64,000 nt of DNA, taken from positions 372,001 through 436,000 of the forward strand of contig NZ_JOIZ01000006.1 of assembly GCF_000721605.1 (NCBI RefSeq), written 5' to 3'. The notes under the pieces are model-generated. The model did no database searches and was not told the origin of the DNA. It saw only the letters and a program-made list of their open reading frames with translations. This document shows, in pieces, positions 32,155 through 41,652 of the stretch. Every line of letters starts with the position of its first letter. The stretch's first letter is position 1. The stretch comes from Streptomyces sp. NRRL S-37. GTDB lineage: Bacteria > Actinomycetota > Actinomycetes > Streptomycetales > Streptomycetaceae. The position numbers and the translations under genes were made by a program.

Positions 32155-33003
32155 GTGGCACGCAAGCTCGCCGTCATCGGGGCCGGTCTCATGGGGTCCG
32201 GCATCGCCCAGGTGTCTGCCCGGGCGGGCTGGGACGTCGTCCTGCGGGACGTCACCGACGAGGCGCTCACGCGCGGCACCGACGGGATCAAGGCGTCGTA
32301 CGACAAGTTCGTGAGCAAGGGCAGACTGGAGGCGCACGACGCCGACGCCGCCCTCGCCCGGATCACCGCCACCACCGACCTGGACGCCTGCGCGGACGCG
32401 GACGTCGTGGTCGAGGCGGTGTTCGAGAAGCTCGAGGTCAAGCACGAGATCTTCCGCACCCTCGACACGATCGTGCGCGAGGACGCCGTCCTCGCCTCCA
32501 ACACCTCCGCCATCCCGATCACCAAGATCGCGGCCGTGACGGAGCGCCCGGAGCGGGTCGTCGGCACCCACTTCTTCTCGCCGGTGCCGATGATGCAGCT
32601 GTGCGAACTGGTCCGCGGCTACAAGACCAGCGACGAAACCCTCGCCAGGGCCCGGGAGTTCGCCGAGTCGGTCGGCAAGACCTGCATCGTCGTCAACCGC
32701 GACGTCGCCGGCTTCGTCACCACCCGCCTCATCAGCGCCCTCGTCGTCGAGGCCGCCAAGCTGTACGAGTCGGGCGTGGCGAGCGCCGAGGACATCGACC
32801 TCGCCTGCAAGCTGGGCTTCGGCCACGCCATGGGACCGCTGGCCACCGCCGACCTCACCGGCGTGGACATCCTGCTGCACGCCACCGACAACATCTACAC
32901 CGAGTCCCAGGACGAGAAGTTCGCCGCTCCCGAGCTGATGCGCCGGATGGTTGACGCCGGTGACATCGGCCGTAAGAGCGGGCAGGGCTTCTACGAGCAC
33001 TGA
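32155..33003 (+). CDS. 3-hydroxybutyryl-CoA dehydrogenase family protein
   Basis: A 282-residue NAD(P)-dependent dehydrogenase of the 3-hydroxyacyl-CoA family. The nucleotide-binding motif is VIGAGLMGSGIAQV. The catalytic segment includes GTHFFSPVPMMQLCELV with the conserved His, and VVNRDVAGFVTTRL with the following Asn/Arg positions. It oxidises or reduces the 3-hydroxy group of short acyl-CoAs in beta-oxidation or butyrate metabolism. The GTG start at 32155 follows AGGGGAG. A terminator follows. It links functionally to the thiolase at 49.2 kb and to IcmA, but not in one operon. Confidence 0.93.
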   Translation: MARKLAVIGAGLMGSGIAQVSARAGWDVVLRDVTDEALTRGTDGIKASYDKFVSKGRLEAHDADAALARITATTDLDACADADVVVEAVFEKLEVKHEIFRTLDTIVREDAVLASNTSAIPITKIAAVTERPERVVGTHFFSPVPMMQLCELVRGYKTSDETLARAREFAESVGKTCIVVNRDVAGFVTTRLISALVVEAAKLYESGVASAEDIDLACKLGFGHAMGPLATADLTGVDILLHATDNIYTESQDEKFAAPELMRRMVDAGDIGRKSGQGFYEH

Positions 33004-33016
33004 CACCGCGCGTTCG

Positions 33017-33041
33017 CCCCGGCGCGCATCACACGCCGGGG
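33017..33041 (+). terminator. Hairpin terminator after the hydroxyacyl-CoA dehydrogenase gene
   Basis: The perfect 8-bp stem CCCCGGCG (33017-33024) and CGCCGGGG (33034-33041) has a 9-nt loop and begins 14 bp after the stop. Confidence 0.75.
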
Positions 33042-33157
33042 TGAATTCGGTATCGGTTCGCTCACAGGCAGCAACCTCGGACGCCGCCACGCAGTCAGAG
33101 GTTGCATCACCGGCCATCAGAAAACGCGGAGCACGAGACGCCTATAGGGGAGTGCGT

Positions 33158-33481
33158 ATGTACATCAAGGGCGACCACGCCGGGCTGGTCGTCGGGGGCC
33201 GCCTCGACGTCCGCAGCGCGGCGGACGCCCGTACGGTCCTGCACTCGGCCGTCGACGACGGAGTCGGCGACCTGGTACTGGACCTGTCCGACCTGGACTC
33301 CTGGGACGCCACCGGACTCGGTGTGATCATGGGGGCCCACCGGCGGGCCGGCCGCTGTGGCCGGCGCCTGGTACTGCGGGACGTTCCGCCGCAGATGCAG
33401 CGCCTGCTGGTGGCCACCCGGCTGCACCGGATCCTGGCGATCGAGGGAGGCATCGGGGTGGACACGCTGCCCCGCGTATGA
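33158..33481 (+). CDS. STAS domain protein (anti-sigma factor antagonist-like)
   Basis: A 107-residue single-domain STAS protein. The loop that is phosphorylated in SpoIIAA-type antagonists is DSWDATGLGVI, with Thr at the usual phospho-Ser position. Such proteins free sigma factors by binding anti-sigma kinases, but no partner kinase or sigma gene is adjacent. ATG 33158 has AGGGGA at a good distance; GTG 33152 is too close to that site. It is followed after 263 bp by a membrane-anchored NTPase gene on the same strand. Confidence 0.85.
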   Translation: MYIKGDHAGLVVGGRLDVRSAADARTVLHSAVDDGVGDLVLDLSDLDSWDATGLGVIMGAHRRAGRCGRRLVLRDVPPQMQRLLVATRLHRILAIEGGIGVDTLPRV

Positions 33482-33744
33482 GGGCGTACGGGTGCGGGAC
33501 GGACGACCTCCGGGAACCGGACCGACCTCGACGAATCCCTCGACGCGCGCACAATCCTCACGAGACCGTGACGTCCGGGACCGCGCGGCACCCCGGACTG
33601 TCGTAGATACTGAGCGAAGGTTTAGGGTTCGGCTGCCTGCTGCCCTGCAAACCCTGAGCGGGCCCGGACCAGAAGCGACAGCGCGGTGTGCGACGAGGCC
33701 GGGAGGGGCTTCCACCACACGACGCTTTTGGGGGGCTAGGACCT

Positions 33745-36270
33745 ATGGACCCGAACAACCCGGGACCCGAGGAGTACGGCCACGAGGGTGACAGCCCGGC
33801 GCCGCGTCAGCGTCCGCCCAGGGAATCCCTCACGTCCGACTTCGGACAGCACGCGCCCGCGCTCGCGCGCACGGTGCAGCTCGTCTCCGGCGACTTCCTG
33901 CTGACCGTCAACCCCGTCGACGGCAGCGAGATCGAGCCCTGCCCGCCCGCCGAACGGCCGGCCCGCCCCGCGAAGCTGACCGAGGCCGAGCGCGCCGAGA
34001 TCGAGCGGGCCGCCAGGCCGCCCGTCCCGCCGGGACCCGCGCAGCTCCCGCTGCCGCTGCTGGCCCGCCAGGAGGAGCGCGAGAAGCTGGTCCGGCTGCT
34101 GGCCCGCGGCCGCTCCGTGCGCCTCACCGGCCCGGCCGGCTCCGGCCGCACCCGGCTCCTCGACACCGTCGCCGAGGACTGCGCGGACCTCGCCCCCGAC
34201 GGAGTCGTCCGCCTGAACGGCCACCGCCGCTCCGCCGACGACCTGCTGCACGACCTCTTCTACGCCGTCCACGACGCCCCGCTGCACCGCCCGGACCGGG
34301 ACGAACTCACCGACCGGGTCCGCGAGATCGGCGCCGTCGTCGTCCTCGACGACCTGGAGTTCGGCGGCGCCGCCCTCGACGAGCTGCTGGACGCCACCCC
34401 CGAGTGCGCCTTCCTGCTCGGCGTCACCCCGGACGTGCCCGAGCCGTCCGCGAGCGCCGGCATCGAGGAGGTCACCCTCCCCGGCCTCGACCGCGCGGCC
34501 AGCCTCGACCTGCTCCGGCACGCCGTCGGCCGGGACCTCACCGAGGACGAGTCGAACTGGGCCGGCGACCTCTGGTTCGAGTCCGAGGGCCTGCCGCTGC
34601 GCTTCGTCCAGGCCGGTGCCCTGCTGCGGCAGCGCGACCGGCTGCGGGCCGGCGCCGACGCCGTCGACGAGTTCGGCGTCTTCGAGGACGTACGGCCCGA
34701 CGAGACCTCCTACACCCCCACGGACGGCGACGAGGTGCCCCTGCCCTCGCTCGGCGAGGCCGCCGCCCCCGCCCCGCTGCTCGCCTCCCGGCTCAGCGTC
34801 TCCGCCCGCGCCACCCTCCGGTTCGCCGTCGCGCTCGGCGGCGAGGTGCCCCACCAGGCGCATCTGCCCGCCCTGGTGGGCGACACCCACGCCGACGCCG
34901 CGCTCGGCGAGCTGGCCGCCTGCGGACTGGTCTCCGCGGCCGGCTCCCGCTACCGGCTCGCCGCCGGCGTACCGGCCCAGCTCGAGGCCGCCGGATACGC
35001 CGACGAGGCCGAGGAGCAGGTCCGCGCGGCCGCCCGGCACTACGCCTGGTGGACCGGGCACCCCTCGGTCACCCCGGAGCGGGTGTGCGCCGAGGCCGAC
35101 GCGGTCCTCGCCGCGCTCACCCTGCTGTCGCCGCTCACCACGGCCGTCACCGAGGACGAGCAGAGCACGGCCGTGCGGCTCGCCCGTACCGCCGCGCCCG
35201 CGTTCGCCGCGGGCCTGCACTGGAGCGCCTGGGAGAAGGCGCTGCGGGCCGGCGCGGAGGCCGCCCTGCTCGCCGGGGACGTGGCGGAACAGGCCTACTT
35301 CCACCACGAACTCGGCATCCACGCGCTGTGCGCCGGACAGCTCGACCGGGCGCGCGCCGAACTGGAGACGTCCGTCGGACTGCGCGGCGCCCTCGCCGAC
35401 AAGCGCGGCACCGTCGCCGGACGCAGGGCGCTGGCCCTCGTCGCGGACCGCTCCGGAACCCCGCTCACGCTCATGCCGACCGCGGGGGAGGAGGTGCCCG
35501 AGGCCCGCTACGAGGAGTCGGCCCCGCCGCCCCGCGGGGTGCCGATGGCCTTCCCGGACCTCCAGCTTCCCTCCGACACCGGTCTGGTCGTCAACCGCAC
35601 GGTGGTGCCACCGCGGCCCACGCCGTCCACGCCGCCGGCCAAGCCGGGCGGCGGCCTCAAGGGGCTGGCCAAGCGCAACCTGGTGGCGGCCGGCGCGGGC
35701 GCGCTGCTCGTCGCCGTGCTGGGCACGGTGGTCACCCTGGGCGCCACGTCGGAGAACGACGCCGGCACCCCGTCCGAGAACGTCGGCGTCAACCCCTCCG
35801 CCAGCCAGGGCGTCGACGACGGCAGCCTCGGCGCCGATCCGGCGACCGGGGACGAGGGCGACACCGGTGAGGCCACCAGCCGGCCGACCGACCCGGGCCC
35901 GGACGGCACCGTGGGCACGTCCGACGACCCGACGCCGACGGCCAGTTCGTCGAAGGAGCCGTCGGACGGGCCGAGCGACACCAAGAAGCCGGACGATCCG
36001 TCGAAGTCCCCGTCGAAGTCCCCGTCGAAGACGCCGCCGCCCGGACCGTCCCACAGCGAGTCCCCCACACCGACCGAGACGGAGCCGGAAGAGGAGGAGA
36101 CGCCGCCGGAGACGCCGACGCCGACGGAGCCGGGAACGCCGACGGACACCACGCCCACCACCACCAACTCCGCGAGCGACGCCGCCCCGTCCACCCCCGT
36201 GGAGACGAACGCGAGCGCCCCGCAGAGCGGCGACACGGACCCGTCCGGGGACCCCGGACAGGTCATCTGA
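33745..36270 (+). CDS. Membrane-anchored P-loop NTPase with proline/threonine-rich outer tail
   Basis: About 841 residues. The N-terminal region (to about 90) is charged. The P-loop is RLTGPAGSGRTRLLDTVAED (about 126-145), followed by IGAVVVLDDLEFGG as a Walker-B-like strand and a helical region in the style of STAND or AAA ATPases. A helical-repeat part (about 430-600) contains AYFHHELGIHALCAGQLDRARAELE, a TPR-like helix pair. One membrane helix (about 648-670, NLVAAGAGALLVAVLGTVV) leads to a tail of some 165 residues of Ser, Thr, Pro and Asp, probably outside the cell. ATG 33745 follows AGGACC. No specific function is known. Confidence 0.8.
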   Translation: MDPNNPGPEEYGHEGDSPAPRQRPPRESLTSDFGQHAPALARTVQLVSGDFLLTVNPVDGSEIEPCPPAERPARPAKLTEAERAEIERAARPPVPPGPAQLPLPLLARQEEREKLVRLLARGRSVRLTGPAGSGRTRLLDTVAEDCADLAPDGVVRLNGHRRSADDLLHDLFYAVHDAPLHRPDRDELTDRVREIGAVVVLDDLEFGGAALDELLDATPECAFLLGVTPDVPEPSASAGIEEVTLPGLDRAASLDLLRHAVGRDLTEDESNWAGDLWFESEGLPLRFVQAGALLRQRDRLRAGADAVDEFGVFEDVRPDETSYTPTDGDEVPLPSLGEAAAPAPLLASRLSVSARATLRFAVALGGEVPHQAHLPALVGDTHADAALGELAACGLVSAAGSRYRLAAGVPAQLEAAGYADEAEEQVRAAARHYAWWTGHPSVTPERVCAEADAVLAALTLLSPLTTAVTEDEQSTAVRLARTAAPAFAAGLHWSAWEKALRAGAEAALLAGDVAEQAYFHHELGIHALCAGQLDRARAELETSVGLRGALADKRGTVAGRRALALVADRSGTPLTLMPTAGEEVPEARYEESAPPPRGVPMAFPDLQLPSDTGLVVNRTVVPPRPTPSTPPAKPGGGLKGLAKRNLVAAGAGALLVAVLGTVVTLGATSENDAGTPSENVGVNPSASQGVDDGSLGADPATGDEGDTGEATSRPTDPGPDGTVGTSDDPTPTASSSKEPSDGPSDTKKPDDPSKSPSKSPSKTPPPGPSHSESPTPTETEPEEEETPPETPTPTEPGTPTDTTPTTTNSASDAAPSTPVETNASAPQSGDTDPSGDPGQVI

Positions 36271-36288
36271 CCCGCGGGACACACACGA

Positions 36289-36316
36289 GGGCCGGGTTCC
36301 CCGCGGAACCCGGCCC
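36289..36316. terminator. Bidirectional terminator between NTPase gene and nucS
   Basis: A perfect 12-bp stem, GGGCCGGGTTCC (36289-36300) with GGAACCCGGCCC (36305-36316), and a 4-nt loop, placed between convergent genes. Confidence 0.9.
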
Positions 36317-36336
36317 CCGGTCCGTACCGGCGCGGC

Positions 36337-37008
36337 TCAGAACAGCCGCAGCTTGTCGTCCTCGATGCCGCGCATCGCGTCGTAGTCGAGGACCTGGCAG
36401 CCGATGCCCCGGTCGGTCGCGAGGACCCGGGCCTGCGGCTTGATCTCCTGCGCGGCGAACACGCCCCGCACCGGGGCGAGATGGGGATCGCGGTTCAGCA
36501 GCTCCAGATAGCGCGTGAGCTGCTCCACGCCGTCGATCTCGCCGCGCCGCTTGATCTCCACCGCGACGGTCCGCCCCTCGGCGTCCCGGCACAGGATGTC
36601 GACCGGGCCGATCGCCGTCATGTACTCGCGGCGGATGAGGGTGTAGCCCTCGCCGAGGATCTCGATCCGGTCGGCGAGCAGTTCCTGCAGGTGCGCTTCC
36701 ACGCCGTCCTTGATCAGGCCGGGGTCGACGCCCAGTTCGTGCGAGGAGTCGTGGAGGATCTCCTCCATCGTGATGATGAGCTTCTCGCCCGCCTTGTTGA
36801 CGACGGTCCAGACTCCCTCTTCGTCGCCGGTCCCCTCCTTCAGGACGCAGGGCGGCGACATCCAGTTCAGGGGCTTGTAGGCCCGGTCGTCGGCGTGGAT
36901 CGAGACGCTGCCGTCCGCCTTGACCAGGATGAGACGGGGTGCCGACGGCAGGTGCGCGGTGAGCCGCCCGGCGTAGTCCACGGAGCAGCGGGCAATGACG
37001 AGACGCAT
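36337..37008 (-). CDS. nucS: Endonuclease NucS (EndoMS), mismatch repair
   Basis: A 223-residue nuclease that cuts both strands at certain mismatches and replaces MutS-MutL in actinobacteria. The N-terminal DNA-binding domain ([26 protein letters not shown]) is followed by the RecB-like nuclease domain with catalytic Asp in GPVDILCRD and Glu-x-Lys in VAVEIKRRG, and by [13 protein letters not shown]. The start at 37008 matches the family N-terminus; three extra in-frame codons are possible. It is divergent from an SCO5389-family gene across a 289-bp AT-richer gap. Confidence 0.95.
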   Translation of the reverse strand: MRLVIARCSVDYAGRLTAHLPSAPRLILVKADGSVSIHADDRAYKPLNWMSPPCVLKEGTGDEEGVWTVVNKAGEKLIITMEEILHDSSHELGVDPGLIKDGVEAHLQELLADRIEILGEGYTLIRREYMTAIGPVDILCRDAEGRTVAVEIKRRGEIDGVEQLTRYLELLNRDPHLAPVRGVFAAQEIKPQARVLATDRGIGCQVLDYDAMRGIEDDKLRLF

Positions 37009-37297
37009 GGTCGGCAACGCTACTCGACCGGCCGGGGTCGACGCGATTCGCCGTCACCCACGACCAACAGGAGCCACCGGACGCGTCCTGAATCTCCAAG
37101 AAAACGCTTGTTTCGACGGTGGCCGATTACCGGCCCACAGGAAGTCCCGCATCCGGCCATTCGCCTGGTGCCGCCATCGTCGGATGCTTACGGTATTGAA
37201 CGGGAGGTCGCGAACTGTGTACGCAGCGTGTCCGATAACGCGCACTCCCTTATCTGTCAGGCAACCCCTGCTCGTTGGGGGTGCGAGAGGAGAACCC

Positions 37298-37690
37298 ATG
37301 TCGCTCGACGTCTCACCGGCCCTACTCGAACAGGCCGAGCGAGGCGAGGTCGACGAAGCGGAATTCGTCGACTGCGTCCGGACCTCCCTGCCCTTCGCAT
37401 GGGAGATGATCAGCTCCCTGGTGGCACAGCTGAAGGTGGACGGCGGACCCTTCGCCGACAACCAGACGCCCCCGCCGGACGAGCACGCACGCGGTCAGCT
37501 GCTGCGTGCGCTCGCGAGTGACGCGATACGCGGCGCGCTGCAACGGCACTTCGGTGTACGGCTGGCCTTCCAGAACTGCCACCGGGTGGCGGTGTTCCCG
37601 CTCGACCCCTCGGTCGACGAGAGGCACGCCCGTTTCACCTCGGTGCGCGCTCAGATCCTGAACCAGTCGCCGGAACTGCGCGACTGCTGA
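37298..37690 (+). CDS. SCO5389-family protein of unknown function
   Basis: A 130-residue soluble, acidic protein (MSLDVSPALLEQAERGEVDEAEFVDCVRTS...) ending in LNQSPELRDC. It is a small conserved Streptomyces family that I know only by its S. coelicolor locus name. No motif or membrane segment is seen. GAGAGGAG lies 4-11 bp before ATG 37298. The upstream gap shared with nucS has low GC and could hold promoters for both genes. Confidence 0.8.
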   Translation: MSLDVSPALLEQAERGEVDEAEFVDCVRTSLPFAWEMISSLVAQLKVDGGPFADNQTPPPDEHARGQLLRALASDAIRGALQRHFGVRLAFQNCHRVAVFPLDPSVDERHARFTSVRAQILNQSPELRDC

Positions 37691-37772
37691 CGCGCTCCAC
37701 CGTTCGCTTGCCGCTCCGTACGCGGGAGGTGCAGTCGTATTGGGGCGGCAAGCCTGCGTGAACCCCGCTCGC

Positions 37773-38801
37773 TCAGCCGAGCCGGGGCAGTACCTCGGCT
37801 CCGAGCCGCCGGACGTTCTCCTCGGTGGCCGCCAGGTCGCCGGAACCCTCGACGAGCAGGGCGAAGCGGGAGATGCCGGTCCGCTCGCTGGTCGCGGCGA
37901 GCCGGTCGGCGCACAGCTGCGGGGGGCCCACCGGGTGCAGTCCGCAGAGGAGTTCGGTGTACGCCAGCGGATCGCGCATCCGCCGCTGCCGCCCGTCCAC
38001 CGTGACATGGGCCTCAAGACCCTGTTTCAGCCAGCCGGGCATCGCCTTCGTCAGGGTCTCCGCCGCGTCCGAGCGCCGGTCCGCGATCTGGCAGACGCCG
38101 GCCGAGACATGGGCCGCGCGGCGGACCTCCCGGGCCGGCCGCCCGCAGGCACGGGCGTGGTTGCGCCACAGGGCGACCATCTCGGCCTTCTCCTCGTCCC
38201 CGATGTGCATGCCGAGCAGCATCGGCAGCCCGCGCTCGGCGGCCAGCCGTACGCTCGCCGGGGAGGTGCAGGCGACCACGACCTCCGGGCCCTCCGCCTC
38301 GTCCAGGGACTCCGACGGGCGCGGCACGACGGGCACCTCGCGGAACCGGAACCGCTCGCCGTCGGCCCCGACGGACGGTTCGCGCAGCCAGCGCACCAGC
38401 AGATCGAGTGATTCCGGGAACCCCTTCTCGTACGCCTCCGGGCCGGCCCCGAACACCTCCAGGTCGACCCACGGCCCGCCGCGCCCGAGGCCCAGCGAGA
38501 ACCGTCCGCCGCTCGTGATGTGCAGCAGCGCGGCCTGTTCGCCGAGGGCGACGGGGTGGACGGTGGACAGCACGCTGACCGCCGTACCGACCCGCAGCCG
38601 GCGGGTGCGGCCGAGCAGTAACGCGGCCAGGGTGACGGCCGACGGACAGGTGCCGTAGGGCACGAAGTGGTGCTCGGCCAGCCAGACCGTGTCGAGGCCC
38701 GCCTCCTCGGCGACCTCGGCGGAGCGGACCGCGCGGTGCAGTGCCTCTCCCTGGCCCTGCCCGGGGAACTGGGCGGCCAACACGAAACTTCCGATGCGCA
38801 T
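37773..38801 (-). CDS. LLM-class flavin-dependent oxidoreductase
   Basis: A 342-residue luciferase-like monooxygenase with the (beta/alpha)8 fold, beginning MRIGSFVLAAQFPGQGQGEALHRAV. Typical segments are EEAGLDTVWLAEHHFVPYG, PHPVALGEQAALLHI-like (VHPVALGEQAALLH), and SGGRFSLGLGRGG. It uses FMNH2 or F420. Streptomyces members often act on F420, but the cofactor cannot be told from the sequence. ATG 38801 has GGAAGCAGGA upstream. No metabolic partner is adjacent. Confidence 0.88.
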   Translation of the reverse strand: MRIGSFVLAAQFPGQGQGEALHRAVRSAEVAEEAGLDTVWLAEHHFVPYGTCPSAVTLAALLLGRTRRLRVGTAVSVLSTVHPVALGEQAALLHITSGGRFSLGLGRGGPWVDLEVFGAGPEAYEKGFPESLDLLVRWLREPSVGADGERFRFREVPVVPRPSESLDEAEGPEVVVACTSPASVRLAAERGLPMLLGMHIGDEEKAEMVALWRNHARACGRPAREVRRAAHVSAGVCQIADRRSDAAETLTKAMPGWLKQGLEAHVTVDGRQRRMRDPLAYTELLCGLHPVGPPQLCADRLAATSERTGISRFALLVEGSGDLAATEENVRRLGAEVLPRLG

Positions 38802-39043
38802 TGCTTTTCCTGCTTCCTTGGCTCCGACGCGGAGCTCCCCCGCAGGGCATAACCGCCCGACACGTGCCGAGGACACGGCCGGGCGGGGGACTTTGCGGAT
38901 TGTCTGCAGAATCGGCCGCTCAGGAGGGGCGCCGCGTCATCACGGAGGGGACTTGTGACGATTGGTTCCGTACACGTACCCCTGCGCGCGCCGCGTAGGC
39001 TGGACGCGGCCCCAGCATCCTGTATAGCCCCGTGAGGTGTTCT

Positions 39044-39376
39044 GTGTCCCCGCGTCGCAACCGACCCAAGGGAGCCGGTTCGTCCGGCCGGAGCGCCGAG
39101 GACGACCGCTCCGGGCGCTACGGCGGCTGGCAGTCCACGGAGAGCTGGCAGGGCGAGGAGTGGAGCGTGCGGCACGTGGCCGGCGCCAGTGCCCAGGGCA
39201 AGGCCTACCGGTGCCCCGGCTGCGACCAGTTGATCCCGGACGGGGTGCCGCACGTGGTGGCCTGGCCCGAGCACGCGGGCGTCGACGACCGCCGTCACTG
39301 GCACAAGGCGTGCTGGAACGCGAAGGACCGCCGCACCACGCGGGTGCGGCGGTCCCGTGACGCGCCGAGGTTCTGA
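39044..39376 (+). CDS. Small zinc-ribbon-like protein, conserved in actinobacteria
   Basis: A 110-residue basic protein. After a low-complexity N-terminus (MSPRRNRPKGAGSSGRS) there is a possible metal site made of CPGC, PHVV.WPEH and HWHKACW, followed by an Arg-rich tail. Databases often call this family ATP/GTP-binding, but no nucleotide motif is visible here. The GTG start at 39044 is chosen on GAGG spacing; GTG 39032 is in frame upstream. It is convergent with the ABC permease gene, 6 bp away. Confidence 0.75.
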   Translation: MSPRRNRPKGAGSSGRSAEDDRSGRYGGWQSTESWQGEEWSVRHVAGASAQGKAYRCPGCDQLIPDGVPHVVAWPEHAGVDDRRHWHKACWNAKDRRTTRVRRSRDAPRF

Positions 39377-39382
39377 ACGCCG

Positions 39383-40255
39383 TTATACGTCCCGCTTTTT
39401 CAGCAGGGCGAAGGCGCCGCCGAGCGCGGCGGCCGTGACGACCAGCATGATCCACAGCGGGTCCCAGCCCGACGGGCCGGACTCGCTCAGCGAGCTGGAG
39501 TAGAAGACGCCCATCTGGTTCGGGATGGAGTACTCGAACAGCGCCTCCTGCACGTCCGCCAGCGAGGACGAGAACATGAACAGCGCGATCACCAGCGGGG
39601 CGAGCACGGCACCGATCATGAGGGTGATGGCGCCCGCGGAGTGCCGGACGACCGACCCGAGCGCCAGCGACAGCGTGCCGATCAGCGCCACGTAGAGCGA
39701 GACGCCGACCGTGGCCTTCAGCCACTCCTCGCCGGAGGGGTCCTTGGCGTTGTGCTCCCCCAGCAGCGCCGTGTGCAGGAAGCCGACCAGCGTCGCGCAC
39801 ACCAGGGTCACCGTGAAGGCGAGCAGGAAGAACACCAGGGCCTTCGCCATGAGCACCCGCCCGCGCGAGGGGCAGGCGACCATCGTGGTGCGGATCATGC
39901 CGGTGCCGTACTCCGACGCCGTGGTGAGCACGCCCAGCGTGATGATGCACATGGTGCCCAGCAGCAGCCCGAAGAAGCCGAGGGCCAGCGGGCTCTCGCC
40001 GCCCATGTCGGGGTCGGAGCCGGAGACCACCAGGCCGACCAGCAGGCCGATGCCGACCACGAGCAGCACGAACACGCCCAGCGTCCACATGGTCGAGCGC
40101 ACGGACCTGATCTTCGTCCACTCGGAGGTGAGCGCGTGCCCGAGGTGCGTACGGACCACGGGGATCGGCGAGGTGTAGGTGGGGTACGGGGAGCCGGGCG
40201 CCGCCTGCCAGTCGGGTGCGGCGGTCTGCGGCATCGGGGGCGGGGGCGTGCTCAT
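39383..40255 (-). CDS. ABC-2 type transporter permease (first tandem module)
   Basis: A 290-residue protein with a Pro-rich N-terminal cytoplasmic stretch (MSTPPPPMPQTAAPDWQ) and six membrane helices. SEWTKIRSVRSTMWTL before the first helix and SEYGTGMIRTTM after the second are typical of Streptomyces ABC-2 permeases. Its ATG overlaps the stop of the ATPase gene by 4 bp. The same arrangement occurs again 1.4 kb upstream, so this is one of two duplicated modules. Confidence 0.9.
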   Translation of the reverse strand: MSTPPPPMPQTAAPDWQAAPGSPYPTYTSPIPVVRTHLGHALTSEWTKIRSVRSTMWTLGVFVLLVVGIGLLVGLVVSGSDPDMGGESPLALGFFGLLLGTMCIITLGVLTTASEYGTGMIRTTMVACPSRGRVLMAKALVFFLLAFTVTLVCATLVGFLHTALLGEHNAKDPSGEEWLKATVGVSLYVALIGTLSLALGSVVRHSAGAITLMIGAVLAPLVIALFMFSSSLADVQEALFEYSIPNQMGVFYSSSLSESGPSGWDPLWIMLVVTAAALGGAFALLKKRDV

Positions 40256-41532
40256 CGGGCGTCCTCGGGCTTGGTCAGGTCGGCGGCGGGAGCGGTCGGG
40301 GGCGCGGCGGGCGCTGCGGGAGCGGGCGCGGCGGGCGGCGCCGCCGGGGCCTGGGCGGGCGGCGCCTGGGGCGCCTGCGGGGCGGGCTGCGCGTACGGGT
40401 TGGGCGCGGGGGCGCCGGGGGCCGCTCCGGGGGTGCCCGGGGCGCCGTAGGGGCCCGCGGGGGCCTGCGCGGGCACGCCCTGCGGCGCGGCGAAGGGCTG
40501 CCCGCCCTGCTGGGGCGGCGGCGGGGCGTACCAGCCGGGCTGGCCCTGCCCCGGAACCGGCATCGGCGGCTGCGCGCCGGGCGGCAGCGGCTGCTGGAGC
40601 CCGGCCTTCTGGTCGGTGGTCGAGCGGTAGTCGACGGCGCCCTGCGTCATCCGCATGTACGCCTCCTCCAGCGACGCCTGGTGCGGCGACAGCTCCCACA
40701 GCCGTACGTCGGCGTCGTGGGCGATGTCGCTGATGCGCGGCAGCGCCAGTCCCGTCACCCGCAGCGCGCCGTCCTGCTCGGGCAGCACATGGCCGCCGGC
40801 CTCGGTGATCGCGGCGGACAGCTTCTCGCGCTGCTGCGGCTCGGTGTCGGGGGTGCGCACGCGCGCGAAGTCGGCGGAGTTGGCGGAGATGAAGTCCGTC
40901 ACGCTCATGTCGGCGAGGAGCTGTCCGCGCCCGATGACGATGAGGTGGTCGGCGGTCAGCGCCATCTCGCTCATCAGGTGGGAGGAGACGAAGACCGTAC
41001 GGCCCTCGGCGGCCAGCGCCTTCATCAGGTTGCGCACCCAGAGGATGCCCTCGGGGTCGAGCCCGTTGACCGGCTCGTCGAACAGCAGCACCTGGGGGTC
41101 GCCGAGCAGCGCGGCGGCGATGCCGAGCCGCTGGCCCATGCCGAGGGAGAAGCCCTTGGACCGCTTGCGCGCCACCTCGTGCAGGCCCACCACGCCCAGC
41201 ACCTCGTCCACCCGCCGGGCCGGGATGCCCGAGAGCTGGGCCAGGCTCAGCAGGTGGTTGCGGGCGGACCGGCCGCCGTGCACCGCCTTCGCGTCCAGCA
41301 GCGCGCCGACCTGACGGGGGGCGTTGGGCAGCTTGGCGTACGGGTAGCCGCCGATCGTGACCCGTCCCGCGGTGGGGTTGTCCAGACCGAGGATCATCCG
41401 CATCGTCGTCGACTTGCCCGACCCGTTGGGCCCCAGGAACCCGGTGACGGTCCCCGGACGCACCTGGAAGGAAAGGTTGTACACAGCGGTCTTGTCGCCG
41501 TACCGCTTGGTCAGGCCGACTGCCTCGATCAT
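40252..41532 (-). CDS. ABC transporter ATP-binding protein with long Ala/Pro/Gln-rich C-terminal tail
   Basis: About 426 residues. The first 300 form a normal ATPase: Walker A GPNGSGKS, signature FSLGMGQRLGIAAAL, Walker B VLLFDEPVNGLDPEG, switch region VFVSSHLMSEM. The last 110 residues or so are low-complexity PAQAPAAPP-type sequence not found in the paralogue at 42432-43382. This tail could be a flexible linker or contact region facing the Pro-rich N-terminus of its permease. Start chosen at ATG 41532; GTG 41541 is in frame. Confidence 0.9.
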   Translation of the reverse strand: MIEAVGLTKRYGDKTAVYNLSFQVRPGTVTGFLGPNGSGKSTTMRMILGLDNPTAGRVTIGGYPYAKLPNAPRQVGALLDAKAVHGGRSARNHLLSLAQLSGIPARRVDEVLGVVGLHEVARKRSKGFSLGMGQRLGIAAALLGDPQVLLFDEPVNGLDPEGILWVRNLMKALAAEGRTVFVSSHLMSEMALTADHLIVIGRGQLLADMSVTDFISANSADFARVRTPDTEPQQREKLSAAITEAGGHVLPEQDGALRVTGLALPRISDIAHDADVRLWELSPHQASLEEAYMRMTQGAVDYRSTTDQKAGLQQPLPPGAQPPMPVPGQGQPGWYAPPPPQQGGQPFAAPQGVPAQAPAGPYGAPGTPGAAPGAPAPNPYAQPAPQAPQAPPAQAPAAPPAAPAPAAPAAPPTAPAADLTKPEDAR

Positions 41533-41652
41533 GCTCCGCACCCATCGAAAGGTTCAGGACAGCGGGGCACACGCCCCCGTAAGGGTTAGGAGCTTATCGA
41601 GGCGCTGACGGTTCCGCTCAAACCGAGGTAAAAACCGGTCCCGCGCGGTCGC

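Noticed and set aside
33600..33665. AGGGTT and AACCCT motifs before the NTPase gene
   Set aside because: They do not form a convincing stem or repeat array; probably chance.
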